Of a stretch of 64,000 nucleotides of DNA, positions 42,227 to 52,040 are shown one piece after another; position 1 is the stretch's first letter, and each line of letters starts with the position of its first letter. The stretch is from the NCBI GenBank assembly GCA_922989275.2, contig OV277860.1, positions 45,702,400 through 45,766,399 of the forward strand, read 5' to 3'. The stretch is from Gari tellinella. Taxonomy: Eukaryota; Mollusca; Bivalvia; Cardiida; Psammobiidae. The position numbers and the translations under genes are program-made. The notes below the pieces were generated by a model. It searched no databases. It had not been told where the DNA came from and worked only from the letters and a program-made list of their open reading frames with translations.

Positions 42227-42469
42227 CCCAGTACCCCATAGCCTGTTTCTAGTTTTGAAGATAGGTGGCTACTTATAGCAGGTTGAAAGTAAAGCAGAAT
42301 GCACCTTATGGCGCATTCTGCTCTACTTTCAGCCTGGTTTAAGATACAATCTGCTAGGATATGGATATTTCTTTTGGTACATGTTCATGATGTGTAAACT
42401 GGAACTATTTTCTTTCATGGTGAAATGAATTAAATGTGCTATAATAATGTGCCTCTATGGGGGAAAGGG
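42227..42469. mobile_element. Family A element at the exon 22 donor
   Basis: TTAA lies at 42223..42226 and 42470..42473. The left end is CCCAGTACCCCATAGCC and the right end is CTATGGGGGAAAGGG. The intron begins GTTTGTTTAACCC, so the element starts straight after the donor. Confidence 0.88.
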
Positions 42470-42494
42470 TTAACTCTGGAACTCTGGCACCAAC

Positions 42495-42942
42495 TCCTGG
42501 CATTTGCAAACAGTTTGGTTCCTAATCAGACACCAAGTTAATCACTGTCTGATCAGGATCCAATCTTGTTATTGACTCTTGTATTAGAGCCTCCATGGGC
42601 AAGTGGTCATAGTCACTGAGTCTGACAGTCACAGCGTTTCTCCAGTTGAATTTTGATAACTCGAGCTTAAGTCTAACATACCTGTTTTTCATAGTTAACC
42701 CTTTCCCCCATAGAAGCGCCTTTTAGCGAATGTGAGTTATTGCTCCGCTGAAGAAAATAGTTCCAATTTAATCAGTCATGAATATAGATTATAGGGATAT
42801 ATTTTGGTATTCTAGCACATGAAAGCTTAAAGCAGACTGAAAGTAAAGCAGAATGCGCCTTAAGGCGGATTCTGCTTTACTTTCAACCTGCTTTAAGTAG
42901 TCACCTATCTTCAATACTAGAAATAGGTTATCAGGTAAAGGG
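42495..42942. mobile_element. D-like palindrome and family A inside an F fragment
   Basis: GCAAACAGTTTGGTTCCTAA at 42504 begins a decayed D hairpin. TTTGATAACTCGAGCTTAAG..AACATACCTGTTTTTC at 42650 is the left half of an F element, cut at TTAA by a family A copy (42699..42942, CCCTTTCCCCCATAGAAGC to TCAGGTAAAGGG). Confidence 0.72.
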
Positions 42943-43587
42943 TTATTAGATCTGGATGTAAACTGTTTACCATAGACTTTAACACAATTTTCATTATTAC
43001 CTGACTCTATTTAAGTGTTTTTTAAGCACTGTTACACGGCACTGTTGCACGCGCAAAAATAGTGTGCAAACATACTCTGCATCAGGACTGTCTTACCTAG
43101 ATTAAGCCTTTTACAGGCCACTTTTTTCTCTCGAATAATCCCCTAAAAAGGCAACATATAGATCTTCTAGTACATGTACATGTATTAAGAGTGACTCCAA
43201 ATAAGATTGTTAAATCGCTTTGAGTTCTAGCATTTTCCATATAAAACAAATTATGACGATACATTATAAATGACATCATGTAATTATGAATGATGTAATT
43301 AAAAAAACAAAAACTAAGTGTCAATCAATTATTTTAGTCAATAAGAAAATGTTTACATTTCAAATCATAATTGAAAAAATGAATATTTTAGAGAAATGTT
43401 TTCACAACACAGTGGTTCTGCATTCAGTTGTTGTAGTGTAGTAAGTAAAGATATATAAAGATAAAATAAATAAATCATCTCTAGAATATATAGATACAGC
43501 TGTTCAAATCATGTAGATCTAGATCTAGCTTTTCATTCAGCCTTGTACAATTCAGGAACTAGATCTTTCTTAAATATCCCCTTGGGT

Positions 43588-43753
43588 AATAAATCATTTG
43601 TTTCATATTTACTTCAGGAACAATCAACCCATTGTCCCTCGGTAGCAGGGAAGACCTTGAGAACTGTTGGCCTTGGGCAACAGTTCTCAAGGTCTTCCCT
43701 GCTACCTCGAGTCAATAATTTGACTGTTCCCTCGGTACTTATGAAACAAATGT
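43588..43753. repeat. Long perfect hairpin
   Basis: Arms GGTAGCAGGGAAGACCTTGA plus GAACTGTTG (43641..43669) and their exact complement (43678..43706) enclose an 8-base loop GCCTTGGG. Weaker pairing extends outward to CATTTGTTTCATATTTAC and CTTATGAAACAAATG. It may be a small fold-back transposon. Segment 42950..43587 is unassigned. Confidence 0.75.
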
Positions 43754-43832
43754 ATATTGTTGGAAGGACCCTGGGATAGGGGGAGTATTTCAGAAACTGA
43801 AATATTATGTCTTCATTGTTACAGGCTTAAGT

Positions 43833-44166
43833 AGAACTCCAGATAAGAGGAATATTTTAAAAACTTAAATCTTTATTTCTAAATTAAACCCTATGGTGTG
43901 ACTACTCAATAGAATCGTCTCTTCGAGACGATATTAATGAGTAGCCACACCATAGGATTCGGTACAGATGTAAAAGAAAAAATATTGAAAGGTTTTAGTT
44001 TACTCCCTCTTATCTGGAGCCCTGGATCTAAGGTTATGAAGCTTTTGAGTTGAGTCTGAAATCGTTCTCAAGCATTTAATTGGTCAGATTTGAGCCTAGA
44101 CTCAAATCTGACCTATCAAATGCTTTAGAACTACTCTAGACTCAACTCAAAAGCTTTATAACCTTG
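43833..44166. mobile_element. Family C element followed by a fold-back
   Basis: The C copy (43833..44024) has ends GAACTCCAGATAAGAGG and CTTATCTGGAGCCCTG and the centre GAATCGTCTCTTCGAGACGA. Next, 44026..44166 folds back: AAGGTTATGAAGCTTTTGAG opposite CTCAAAAGCTTTATAACCTT, with TTGAGCCTAGACTCAAATC at the centre. Confidence 0.75.
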
Positions 44167-44195
44167 GAGCGTGTGATTTATGTTTGAAATTTCAG

Positions 44196-44384
44196 GCAGT
44201 AAAGGTGAAATTACCCTCTGCAAGCTGGGAAAACTTTGCATCGTCTGTAGACAAAGAGTCGCTGTGGAACCCTGATCATTGTAACCATAGCAACTGGATT
44301 ATCACCTTGACAACTACACTGATTACTAGTGGAGCAGTAGCAGATGAAATACTTAAACTGCTTGAACCTGTCTGTGCTATTAAG
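44196..44384 (+). CDS. ATM: ATM exon 23
   Basis: The acceptor is TGAAATTTCAG and the donor is AAG|GTAAAA; both sides are phase 0. The peptide AVKVKLPSASWENFASSVDK, ESLWNPDHCNHSNWIITLTT and SGAVADEILKLLEPVCAIK matches human [20 protein letters not shown] and SGGTKCEILQLLKPMCEVK. Confidence 0.97.
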
Positions 44385-44547
44385 GTAAAAATTGTTTAAT
44401 TTGTTCACTCCATAACAAGTAAAAAAAGGTGGACATGTATCTGAAAAAAGATAAAGTAAAATTGGTATATTTATTCAGACCGGTTGGTCCTGCTTTTTGT
44501 ATAGTATAATACTCTCTATCAATATTTGCCAGTGATGGAAGATAACA

Positions 44548-45180
44548 TTTAGCTCTCCTGTACAAAAAGTACAAGACAAGCTTATGCTATACCCCTGGCA
44601 GTCGTCGGCATCGTCATGCATGGCGTAAACAGTTTTAGGAAAATGCTCATAACTTCTATGTTTTATATTTGGCATACATGTGTATATGGAGAAGACCTTT
44701 TCATGAACACAAACAGTTTGACCCCAGTGACCTTGACCTTTATCTAAGGGTCCATGTTTAAGTTTCCAAATCTGCGTTTAACCAAGGGTTCCGTGTTTAG
44801 GTTTCGAAATCTGTGTTTAACCAAGGGTCCATGTTTATGTTTTGAATTCTGCTTTTAGATATGGAAAAATGCTTATATATCTCTTATGCTCCTTGAGGTA
44901 TAATACTTTCATAATTAATACGTATTTGTATATGGGCAAGAGCTTTCCATTCATACAAAATGTTTGAGCCCAGTGACCTTAACCTTGAACTTGGGGCCTC
45001 TCATTTAGGTTTCCAAATCTGGGTTTAGATTTCAAAAAATGCTTATACCTCTTTATGTTGTATATGGACAAGATGTTTCCACCCATGCAAAAAGTTTGAC
45101 CCTAGTGACCTTGACCTCAGACTCTTCTTTAAAGTTACAAAATGTGCCGCCTTCAAATGTTGTTGTCTCTCTGACAACTC
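44548..45180. mobile_element. H-type element, decayed
   Basis: AGCTCTCCTGTACAAAAAGTAC, GTCGTCGGCATCGTCATG and GGCGTAAACAGTTTTAGG match the 5' part of the elements at 48850 and 59250. GTTGTCTCTCTGACAACTCATG matches their 3' end. Between are four decayed units with CAGTGACCTTGACC. Confidence 0.7.
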
Positions 45181-45672
45181 ATGTTTGTGGAGCATAGGTT
45201 TGTAGATATTACTGAACTCTCTCTCTCTGAAACTTGCAGACCCTGATCAGACAGCAGCTTTAGGATCTGTCTGATCTGGGTCTATATTGTTTTAAAAAGC
45301 ATCAAATTTACTTTTAGTCTGATCTGGGTCCACACTATTTCAAAACAAGTGTCAGTATAAGCTTTAAGCAGGGTCTGATCTGTAGCTTCAATGCTTTTTA
45401 ACACCAATATACACAAGTAGTTTGAGAGGGGCAGGGTTGCTATAAGTTGATCATGAAAAATCCTAATATTTCCAAATGGTCTATCTTTCAAGTGTGATTA
45501 CTTAAAGCAGCCTGAAAGTAAAGCAAAATGCCCTTAAGGCGCATTCTGCTTTACTTTCAGTCTGCTTTAAGCTACCATCTGCTAGGATAAAAATCAGAAG
45601 ATTTCGGAAAAATCCAGAGAAATAATGGCAGCCCTGGAGGGGTTGACTTATGACCTTTGTATTTCTGTTCAG
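45181..45672. repeat. Palindromic fragments and family A core
   Basis: CAGACCCTGATCAGACAGCA and CTGTCTGATCTGGGTC around 45240..45290 are D/O-like. At 45485..45600 a family A core (CAGCCTGAAAGTAAAGCAAA to GCTACCATCTGCTAGG) lacks TTAA ends. Confidence 0.55.
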
Positions 45673-45847
45673 GCTGACTTCTGTGAGGTGGTGTTACCGT
45701 ATCTGGTCCATGACATTCTCCAGTCCGGAGATGACCGTCATAAAGAGGTGCTATCTAGACAGCTGAACAACTTTTTCTCATGCCACTGTGGTCAGACTGC
45801 CAGCAGGATCGGTCGGTGCCAATCTACAACATCTGTAGCTTCTTCAG
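45673..45847 (+). CDS. ATM: ATM exon 24
   Basis: The acceptor is TTTCTGTTCAG and the donor is TCAG|GTGAGA. The peptide ADFCEVVLPYLVHDILQSGD and RQLNNFFSCHCGQTASRIGR closely match human [20 protein letters not shown] and [20 protein letters not shown]. It ends CQSTTSVASS. The proline that follows human Thr1885 is not conserved. It leaves in phase 1. Confidence 0.97.
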
Positions 45848-45863
45848 GTGAGAAGACCATTAA

Positions 45864-46098
45864 CCCTTTCCCACATAGAAGCACCTGTAAGTACATTCAA
45901 TTGATTCCTCAGCTGAAGAAATTAGTTCCAATTTATACCTTCATGAACATCAGTTCTAACATAACAAATATTTTCCATATTATAGCAGATGGTCGCTAGT
46001 AAAGCAGAATGCACCTTAAGGCGTTTTCTGCTTTACTTTCAACCTGCTTTAAGTGCTCACCTGTCTTCACAACACGAAACAGACTATGGGGTAAAGGG
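45864..46098. mobile_element. Family A element at the exon 24 donor
   Basis: TTAA lies at 45860..45863 and 46099..46102. The left end is CCCTTTCCCACATAGAAGC. The left palindrome arm has a small deletion (GTCGCTAGTAAAGCAG). Confidence 0.82.
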
Positions 46099-46103
46099 TT
46101 AAG

Positions 46104-46469
46104 GCTCCAAATAAGGGGAGTATTTCAAAACCTAACATCTTTATTTCTGTATTGAACCCTATGGTGTCACTACTGATTAGAATCATCTGAAAGAGACGGT
46201 TCTAATGAGTAGTTACATCATAGGATTTGGTGCTGAAATGAGTAAGTAAATGTTGATTTTGTTCAGTGTACTCTTATCTGGTCCAGATAAGGGGAGAATT
46301 CCAAAACCTAAAATCTCTATTTCTGTATTAAACCCTATGTTGTCACTACTCATTAGAATGTTCTCTTCGAGACAATTCTAATGAGTAGTAACACCATAGG
46401 ATTTGGTGCTGAAATGAGTGAGAAAATATTTGATTTTGTTCAGTTTACTCCCTCTTATCTGGAGCCCTG
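46104..46469. mobile_element. Two adjacent family C elements
   Basis: The first (about 46104..46277) begins GGCTCCAAATAAGGGGAG and ends CTCTTATCTGG. The second (about 46278..46469) begins TCCAGATAAGGGGAG and ends CTTATCTGGAGCCCTG. They are joined head to tail with both inner ends shortened, which suggests recombination between copies. Confidence 0.75.
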
Positions 46470-46545
46470 ACTGACTATAAAATCTAGTGGTAATGCATTA
46501 GACTGTCAATCCAGAGATTGTGTGTTCAATTCCCTACCGTATTAA

Positions 46546-46785
46546 CTCTTTCCTCCCTGAAACTTTAAATGAACAATTCCAGTTTCCATTTTAGTCTAGT
46601 CCATTTCTGACTTTTAAGGGTTGTTTTTGTCAATTTTTGGCATTATGACAAAAAGTGAAGACCCTGATCAGAGGGCTTTAGGAGCCCTCTGTCCTGGGTC
46701 TTCACTCTTTGCACAGGACAAGTGTTCTGTTCACATGTTCACTGTTTGAAAAGGACGCCTATATGCGGGACTAGGGTTCAAAGGG
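46546..46785. mobile_element. Family B element
   Basis: TTAA lies at 46542..46545; the right end is GGGTTCAAAGGGG. The hairpin has lost part of its centre (GATCAGAGGGCTTTAGGAGC). Confidence 0.78.
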
Positions 46786-46924
46786 GTAAGTCTCCTTATG
46801 ATGAGACTGAAGTCACATGTATCAGTGCTATACACTGGGTATATAAAAGAACCAGACGACTCTATCTTAAAAAAGTAGTGCATCACCTGGATTCACCAAT
46901 GCAAATTTAATTGATTATAATAGT

Positions 46925-47143
46925 TTCCAATTTAGTCTAGTCAGTTTTCAACCATAAAGGGTTGCTTTTAGCAATAGGCTGCAAAATGGCAAACAATACA
47001 GACCCTGATCAGAGGTTTTAGGAGCCCACTGATAAGGGTCTGCACTGTTTGCATCATATATCTGTTTGCAAACTTTGCATTATACTTTTCACAGGTACAC
47101 TGCTTGTAAAGGACAAGTATAATCGTTTGCTGGGGTTTAATGT
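46925..47143. mobile_element. Family B remnant next to exon 25
   Basis: TTTCCAATTTAGTCTAGTCA, CAAACAATACAGACCCTGAT and CTTTTCACAGGTACACTG are B sequence. The decayed right end (GCTGGGGTTTAATG) stops about 17 bp from exon 25. Confidence 0.6.
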
Positions 47144-47160
47144 GTTATTTATTTTTTCAG

Positions 47161-47251
47161 AAGGGGACTATGTGTGTATGAATGTAAATTCTGTCCGGGT
47201 GATGCTGTCCGTAGTACAGTACCTGAGGCAACAGCCAAGGATTGCCCAGGG
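47161..47251 (+). CDS. ATM: ATM exon 25
   Basis: The acceptor is TTATTTTTTCAG and the donor is CAGG|GTAAGT-type (exon ends CAGGG before TAAG). G+AA gives Glu, then GDYVCMNVNSVRVMLSVVQY and LRQQPRIAQ, matching human [20 protein letters not shown]. It leaves two bases of a Gly codon. Confidence 0.93.
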
Positions 47252-47269
47252 GTAAGTAGATATCATTAA

Positions 47270-48720
47270 CCCATTTCTTCTTTAGCTCATTACCCCATAA
47301 ATATGCCTTTTTACACCTTTAATTTATCCCTTCACAGTTCCAATTGATACAGCCATGAATATGCAGTATAAGAGAAAGTTTCCATATCTTAGCAAATTTC
47401 AGCTTAAAGTTGACCTACTTTAAGTGGTCATCTGTCTTCAAAACTTGAAACTGGCTTAAGGTTAATTTATTCCTCCATTGAAGAAAAATTGTGCCAATTT
47501 ATTAGAGGTGGGTACCGCGGAAAATAAAAAACCATGGTGTACCACGGTTTTTAGATAAATACCACGGTATGTACCACGGTTAACCGCCATTTAAACCTAC
47601 TATCAAATAGACAGAGTGCGATATTGCCGTAGCTCCTAGAGCTGGGTACTGAATGTTGGTTCACCTTCAAGCAATAAAAATATCAACGAGTAACAGCCCA
47701 CAAACAGTTGTAACTATCAAACTGTTTCTGAAATACAACTTTAAAAAATCATCAAACCCAACGATTTACGTTGAACACCCATCACAGTGAGTGAATGAAT
47801 TTGTCATTCTATCTATAGATAATGCCGGACCTCACTTTCATTTATTATCGTCATGGGGGTTTCTTTCTTCATCACATGCATGAACACAAATGACAACGTA
47901 ATAAGAACGCATGCAAAATAAACAAAAGATTGATTGTCAATTTTATTTAACCTTGTTTTATGGCGAAACCCGACGTCAATCTATCAAAAGTCTGTTTTGG
48001 CTGTCATTCAATTGTTTGTTATTTTCCGAACAATGAATGAATCAACAGTATGACAAATACTATTGGTCAAATGTCCGGCTCTTTACTGTTGGTAGTGCAA
48101 TATAACCAATCAGCAAGCGTTTCTCATAGGCAACCTCATTCGGTGTGAATCGGATGTTATCGTTGTAAAAGTAAGTAATCTCCTCTATTGTTCAATCGAA
48201 ACTGAACCTCGGTCAAAAACAACCACTTCAGATACGATTTAAAATTATCATTTCAGTTGACAGTCGGTTAATAAAGATAAAAATAGCCTGTATAAAATAA
48301 TTGCAGCCTAATTAGGAATTAAAACTTTACGAGAATAGGATTTTTTGTTGACAATATCACATTGAGAATTGGTCCATTAACATCACCCGGGATAACGTCA
48401 GAATAAGATCTGAATCGGGACGAAAGTATCCTCCGAGTCTAACAAGAATAAAAACTTCCAAAATTAAATGTATTTATCAAGCTAAGGCTTTAGTTTCATC
48501 TTAAATCATACTAATTTTATTATTTGTCCGTTTTTTATTCAATAAAAAACGTCTATAAAAATTACAAGTAAAAAACCGGTCTTCTCGGAAAAAACCATGG
48601 TTCGTACCACGGCCGTTTCGTACCGTGGTTTACCGGTACACCGGTTAAACCGCACACCTCTACAATTTATACAGTTATGTATATTCTAGCAAGCTTAAAG
48701 TAAAGCAGAGTTGCTTTAAA
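47270..48720. mobile_element. Family A element(s) split by a hAT-like element
   Basis: A fragments run on each side of the insertion: TTACCCCATAAATATGCC and AAGAAAAATTGTGCCAATTTAT on the left, CAATTTATACAGTTATGTAT and CTTAAAGTAAAGCAGAG on the right. The normal A sequence (CCAATTTATACAGTCATG) is restored on removing the insertion. Confidence 0.75.
47503..48662. mobile_element. hAT-like non-autonomous element with exact 8-bp duplication
   Basis: CAATTTAT at 47495..47502 and 48663..48670 flanks TAGAGGTGGGTACCGCGG and CGGTTAAACCGCACACCTCTA. The 8-bp duplication and TAGAGGTG ends are typical of hAT. Near the ends CCACGGT and CCATGGT motifs recur in both orientations, as in hAT subterminal regions. 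No transposase ORF was seen in the 1,160 bp. Confidence 0.88.
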
Positions 48721-48849
48721 CACTCATGTGAAGATCCGTTACCTATTTCTAGTATTGAAGACAGGTGACTTCTTCATGCAGGTTGAAAGTAAAGCAGAGT
48801 GGCTGTAAGGCACCAACCTGTTTCTCATTTCTAGTATTGAAGGCTTTTT

Positions 48850-49761
48850 TAGCTCACCTGTACGTAGTACATGATGAGCTATTGCAATACCCCCGGTGTA
48901 GTGGTCGTCGTCGTGAACGGCGTAAACAATTTTAAGAAAATGTCTATAACTTCTATGTCCCTTGAGGTATTGCTTTCATAGTTGGTATGTGTGTGTATAT
49001 GGACAAGACCTTTCAATGCATAGATAAATTTGGACCCTTGTGACCTTGACCTTGAACCTAGGGCCTGTGTTTAGGTTTTGAAAAATGCCTTTTACTTCTA
49101 TGTCCCTTGAGGTATTGCTTTCATAGTTGGTTTATGTGTGTATATGGACAAGACCTTTCCAGGCACTGCAAAATTTAGACCCCTGTGACCTTGACTTTGA
49201 ACTTAGGGCCAATATTTAGTTTTCGAAATCTGTGTTTTGGTTTTTCAAAATTTTTATTTCTCATATGTCCATTGAAATATTCCTTTCATATTCAGTTTGC
49301 ATGTGTATATGGACAACATCTTTCCTTGCATGCAAAATGTTTGAGCCCTCTGACCTTGACCTTGACCTTGAACTTAGGACCCGCGTTTAGGTTTCAAAGT
49401 CTGCGTTTAGGTTTCTCAAAATTTCTTTAACTCATATATCCACTGAGATATTTCTTTCATATTTGGCATGCATGTGTATATGGACACGACCTTTCCATGC
49501 ATGCAAAAAAATTAGCCCAGTGTCCTTGACCTTGAACTAAGGTTGCGAAAGGTTTTAGGTTTCGAAATCTGCGTTTAGGTTTCAAAAATGCTTATAATTC
49601 CTATGTCCCTTGAGGTGTTATTTTCATATTTGATTTGCCAGTGTATATGGACAAGACCTTTCCATGCAGGCAAAAAGGTTGACCTCTGTGACCTTGAGTG
49701 TGCTTTTAAGTTTCTAAAGGTGTCGGTGTCGAGCTTTGTTGTCTCTCTGACAACTCTTGTT
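48850..49761. mobile_element. H-type element, short array version
   Basis: The 5' hairpin is AGCTCACCTGTACGTAGTACATGATGAGCT, then GTCGTCGTCG, then about five units of about 165 bp with TGTATATGGACAAGACCTTT and TGTGACCTTGACCTTGAAC. The 3' end is CGAGCTTTGTTGTCTCTCTG then ACAACTCTTGTT. It shares both ends with the 3.8-kb element at 59250..63075. Confidence 0.82.
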
Positions 49762-49764
49762 TAA

Positions 49765-50074
49765 ATTCAAGGTGTATTTTGCTTTACTTTCAGCCATCTT
49801 TGAGATCTTACAGTGCATATTAATAACTGAATAAAGTGAAAGTAATGGTTTATTGTGGGGGAGATAATATTTAAAGTAAAACAATGCAAGAAAACGCTGA
49901 AAATGGCAATGTTTTGAAAGTATTAACAATGTTTGTTAAACTGAGTGTCAAACAGTTTGGATGACAGATAAGACAGGTTTTGCACACAAAAAAAAGAGTA
50001 GAAAATTAATCGCAGTTCTGGATTACCATGACAAAAGTCTTAATTTCTATGAACTTGTCGTGTTTTTATTGCAG
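49765..50074. other. Family A fragment and unassigned intron end
   Basis: CAAGGTGTATTTTGCTTTAC then TTTCAGCCATCTTTGAG is the right half of a family A element. CAAACAGTTTGGATGACAGA at 49950 is a D-like half palindrome. Nothing else was recognised before exon 26. Confidence 0.45.
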
Positions 50075-50209
50075 TCGTGTGGCAATCACCCCATGGGACA
50101 ACAACTTCTGGCTGGATGTTGACTATCTCCAGGTTGCCATGGCAGCACAGTTTTGCTCCGCCCACTTTTCAACTCTGCTGTATGCTGAAATATGGTGTGA
50201 TGTTCAAAG
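50075..50209 (+). CDS. ATM: ATM exon 26, start of FAT domain
   Basis: The acceptor is TTTTTATTGCAG and the donor is AAAG|GTAAGC. The peptide RVAITPWDNNFWLDVDYLQV and AMAAQFCSAHFSTLLYAEIW closely match human [20 protein letters not shown] and CAAHFTALLYAEIY. In human ATM this is where the FAT domain begins, which clamps around the kinase. Confidence 0.98.
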
Positions 50210-50340
50210 GTAAGCACCTTTCTTATACTTATACCTTTGCTAACAGTTTGGGCACAGCTCAGAAATAGCCGACAATTTGGACCAAATAGCCTATCAATGG
50301 ATAAAAAGGACAATGTTTTGGAAAACTAGACCATACTTTT

Positions 50341-51330
50341 TAGCTCACCTGGCACGAAGTGCCAAGGTGAGCTTTTAGGATCGCTGGATGTCCGTCTGTC
50401 CGTTCACAATTGGTTTGTTACACTCTAGCAGCTACAAATTTCATCCGATCTTCATGAAACTTGATGACAATGTTTGTCTTGATAAAATCTAGGTCAAGTT
50501 TGAATGTGGGTCATTTTGGGTCAAAACTAGGTCAAATCATATAAAAACCTTGTTAACACTCTAGAGGCTACAAATCTCATCGGATCGTAGTGAAACTTTG
50601 GTCAAAATGTTTGCCTCATTGATATCTAGGTCAATTTCGAATGTGAGTCATGCCCCGTTAAAAACTAGGTCACTAGGTCAAATCATAGAAAAACATTGTT
50701 AACACTAGCCGCTACAAATCTCATTGGACTTTAATGCAGCTTGGTTAGAATGTTTGCCTGATTGATATCTAGGTCAAGTTCAAAAACTAGGTCACTAGGT
50801 CAAATCATAGGAAAACCTTGTTAATACTCTATAGGCTACATAGCTCATCCGATCTTCATGAAATTAGGTCAAAATGTTTGCCTAATTGAGATCTTGGTCA
50901 AGTTCAAATATGGGTCATGTTAGGTCAAAAACTAGGTCACTAGGTCAAATCATAGAAAAACCTTCTTAAAACTCTAGAGGCTACAACTCTCATTGGATTT
51001 TAGTGCAGCTTGGTCAGAATGTTTGCCTAATTGATATCTAGGTCAAGTTCGAATATGGGTCGTGTCAGGTCAAAAACTTGGTGACAAGGTCAAATCAAAG
51101 AAAACATTATTAACCCTCTAGAGGCTACAAATCTCATTAGATCAGAATGAAATATTACCAGAATGTTTGCCTACATCAAATATAGATCAAAATCAAATGT
51201 GGATTGTGTCTGGTCAAAAACTAGGTCAAATCATTGAAAAATCTTGTTAACACTCAAAAGGTTGATTGTGGGTCATGTCCAGTCATAATCTAGGTCACTA
51301 TAGGTCAAGTTTTACATGGTGGTCCTTGTT
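50341..51330. mobile_element. H-type element, 3' truncated
   Basis: The 5' hairpin AGCTCACCTGGCACGAAGTGCCAAGGTGAGCT is like that at 31100, followed by GTCCGTCTGTCCG. About seven units of roughly 120-130 bp contain AAAACTAGGTCACTAGGTCA and CTACAAATCTCATTGGA. No CTTGTT end was found before the E element. Confidence 0.78.
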
Positions 51331-51411
51331 ATAAATGCTTTTGGTAAGAGGTTAACCAGATTTTACTGTTTCTCATACTGTGACCTCTTTTGGACTTCGA
51401 ATATATCATTA

Positions 51412-51574
51412 TTAGATGATTAAGACAGGTGACTGCTTAAAGCAAGGTGACAGTAAAACAGAAAGCTCCTTTTGGAGCTTTCTGTTTAACTGTCATGTTG
51501 CTTTCAGCTGTCACTTTCTTTTAAACAACCCATTAGCCTTAAGTTTTAGTTGTCGTAATAGAGAGGTTTTATTG
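51412..51574. mobile_element. Family E element abutting exon 27
   Basis: GTAAAACAGAAAGCTCCTTT opposite GGAGCTTTCTGTTTAAC forms the core. The right end GTCGTAATAGAGAGGTTTTATTG is followed by TA. Only 12 bp (TATTATTTTCAG) separate it from exon 27. The left end is missing. Confidence 0.78.
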
Positions 51575-51586
51575 TATTATTTTCAG

Positions 51587-51784
51587 AGAGAAAACAGACA
51601 CTAGAGGTAGTCAGTCCCAGAGGAGTCTCAGCCAGGACACACGGATAGATACCCTTAGTGAGGCCTCTAGCACCCAGTCAGGTGTGTCTGTACAGGACCT
51701 GCTATTGGAGGCCTACAAGTGGATTGGGGACCCTGATGGGGTGTATGGATGTGGAGCTGGTAGGAAAGCCGGCATATCATCAAG
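51587..51784 (+). CDS. ATM: ATM exon 27 with SQ/TQ cluster
   Basis: The acceptor is TATTATTTTCAG and the donor is AG|GTGACT. The peptide starts EKTDTRGSQSQRSLSQDTRI, continues DTLSEASSTQSG, then VSVQDLLLEAYKWIGDPDGV and YGCGAGRKAGISS. The second half matches human [20 protein letters not shown] and YGCGGGK. GSQ sits where human EEGSQ holds Ser1981, the activation autophosphorylation site. Three SQ and one TQ lie within 51609..51677, more than in human. The loop is about 10 residues longer than in human. Confidence 0.97.
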
Positions 51785-51814
51785 GTGACTTAAGTATTTA
51801 ACAACATGGACATT

Positions 51815-51984
51815 TTGCCCATTCAACAGTGCTTTAAAGCTTTCCTCTGTAGCTTTTGCTTTAAGCTATAATCTGCTAGGATTTAGAAAATATACTTTAT
51901 GATACATTTTCATAAATGTTTAAAATGGAACCCTTTTTTCAAGTTTAAAAATAAACTAAAAGGCGTTTCTATGGGGGAAAGGGT
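51815..51984. mobile_element. Family A remnant
   Basis: GCCCATTCAACAGTGC..CTTTAAGCTATAATCTGCTA to CTAAAAGGCGTTTCTATGGGGGAAAGGG then TTAG. The central palindrome is lost. Confidence 0.65.
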
Positions 51985-52040
51985 TAGTGCAAACAAGTTT
52001 TGAAATTACTCCCCTGTATGATATTTACATTTTCTCAATA

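Noticed and set aside
49185..49430. ORF nearly identical to ORFs at 61724 and 62504
   Set aside because: All three are read-throughs of the same tandem repeat units in H-type elements. They are not bounded by gene signals and resemble no protein.
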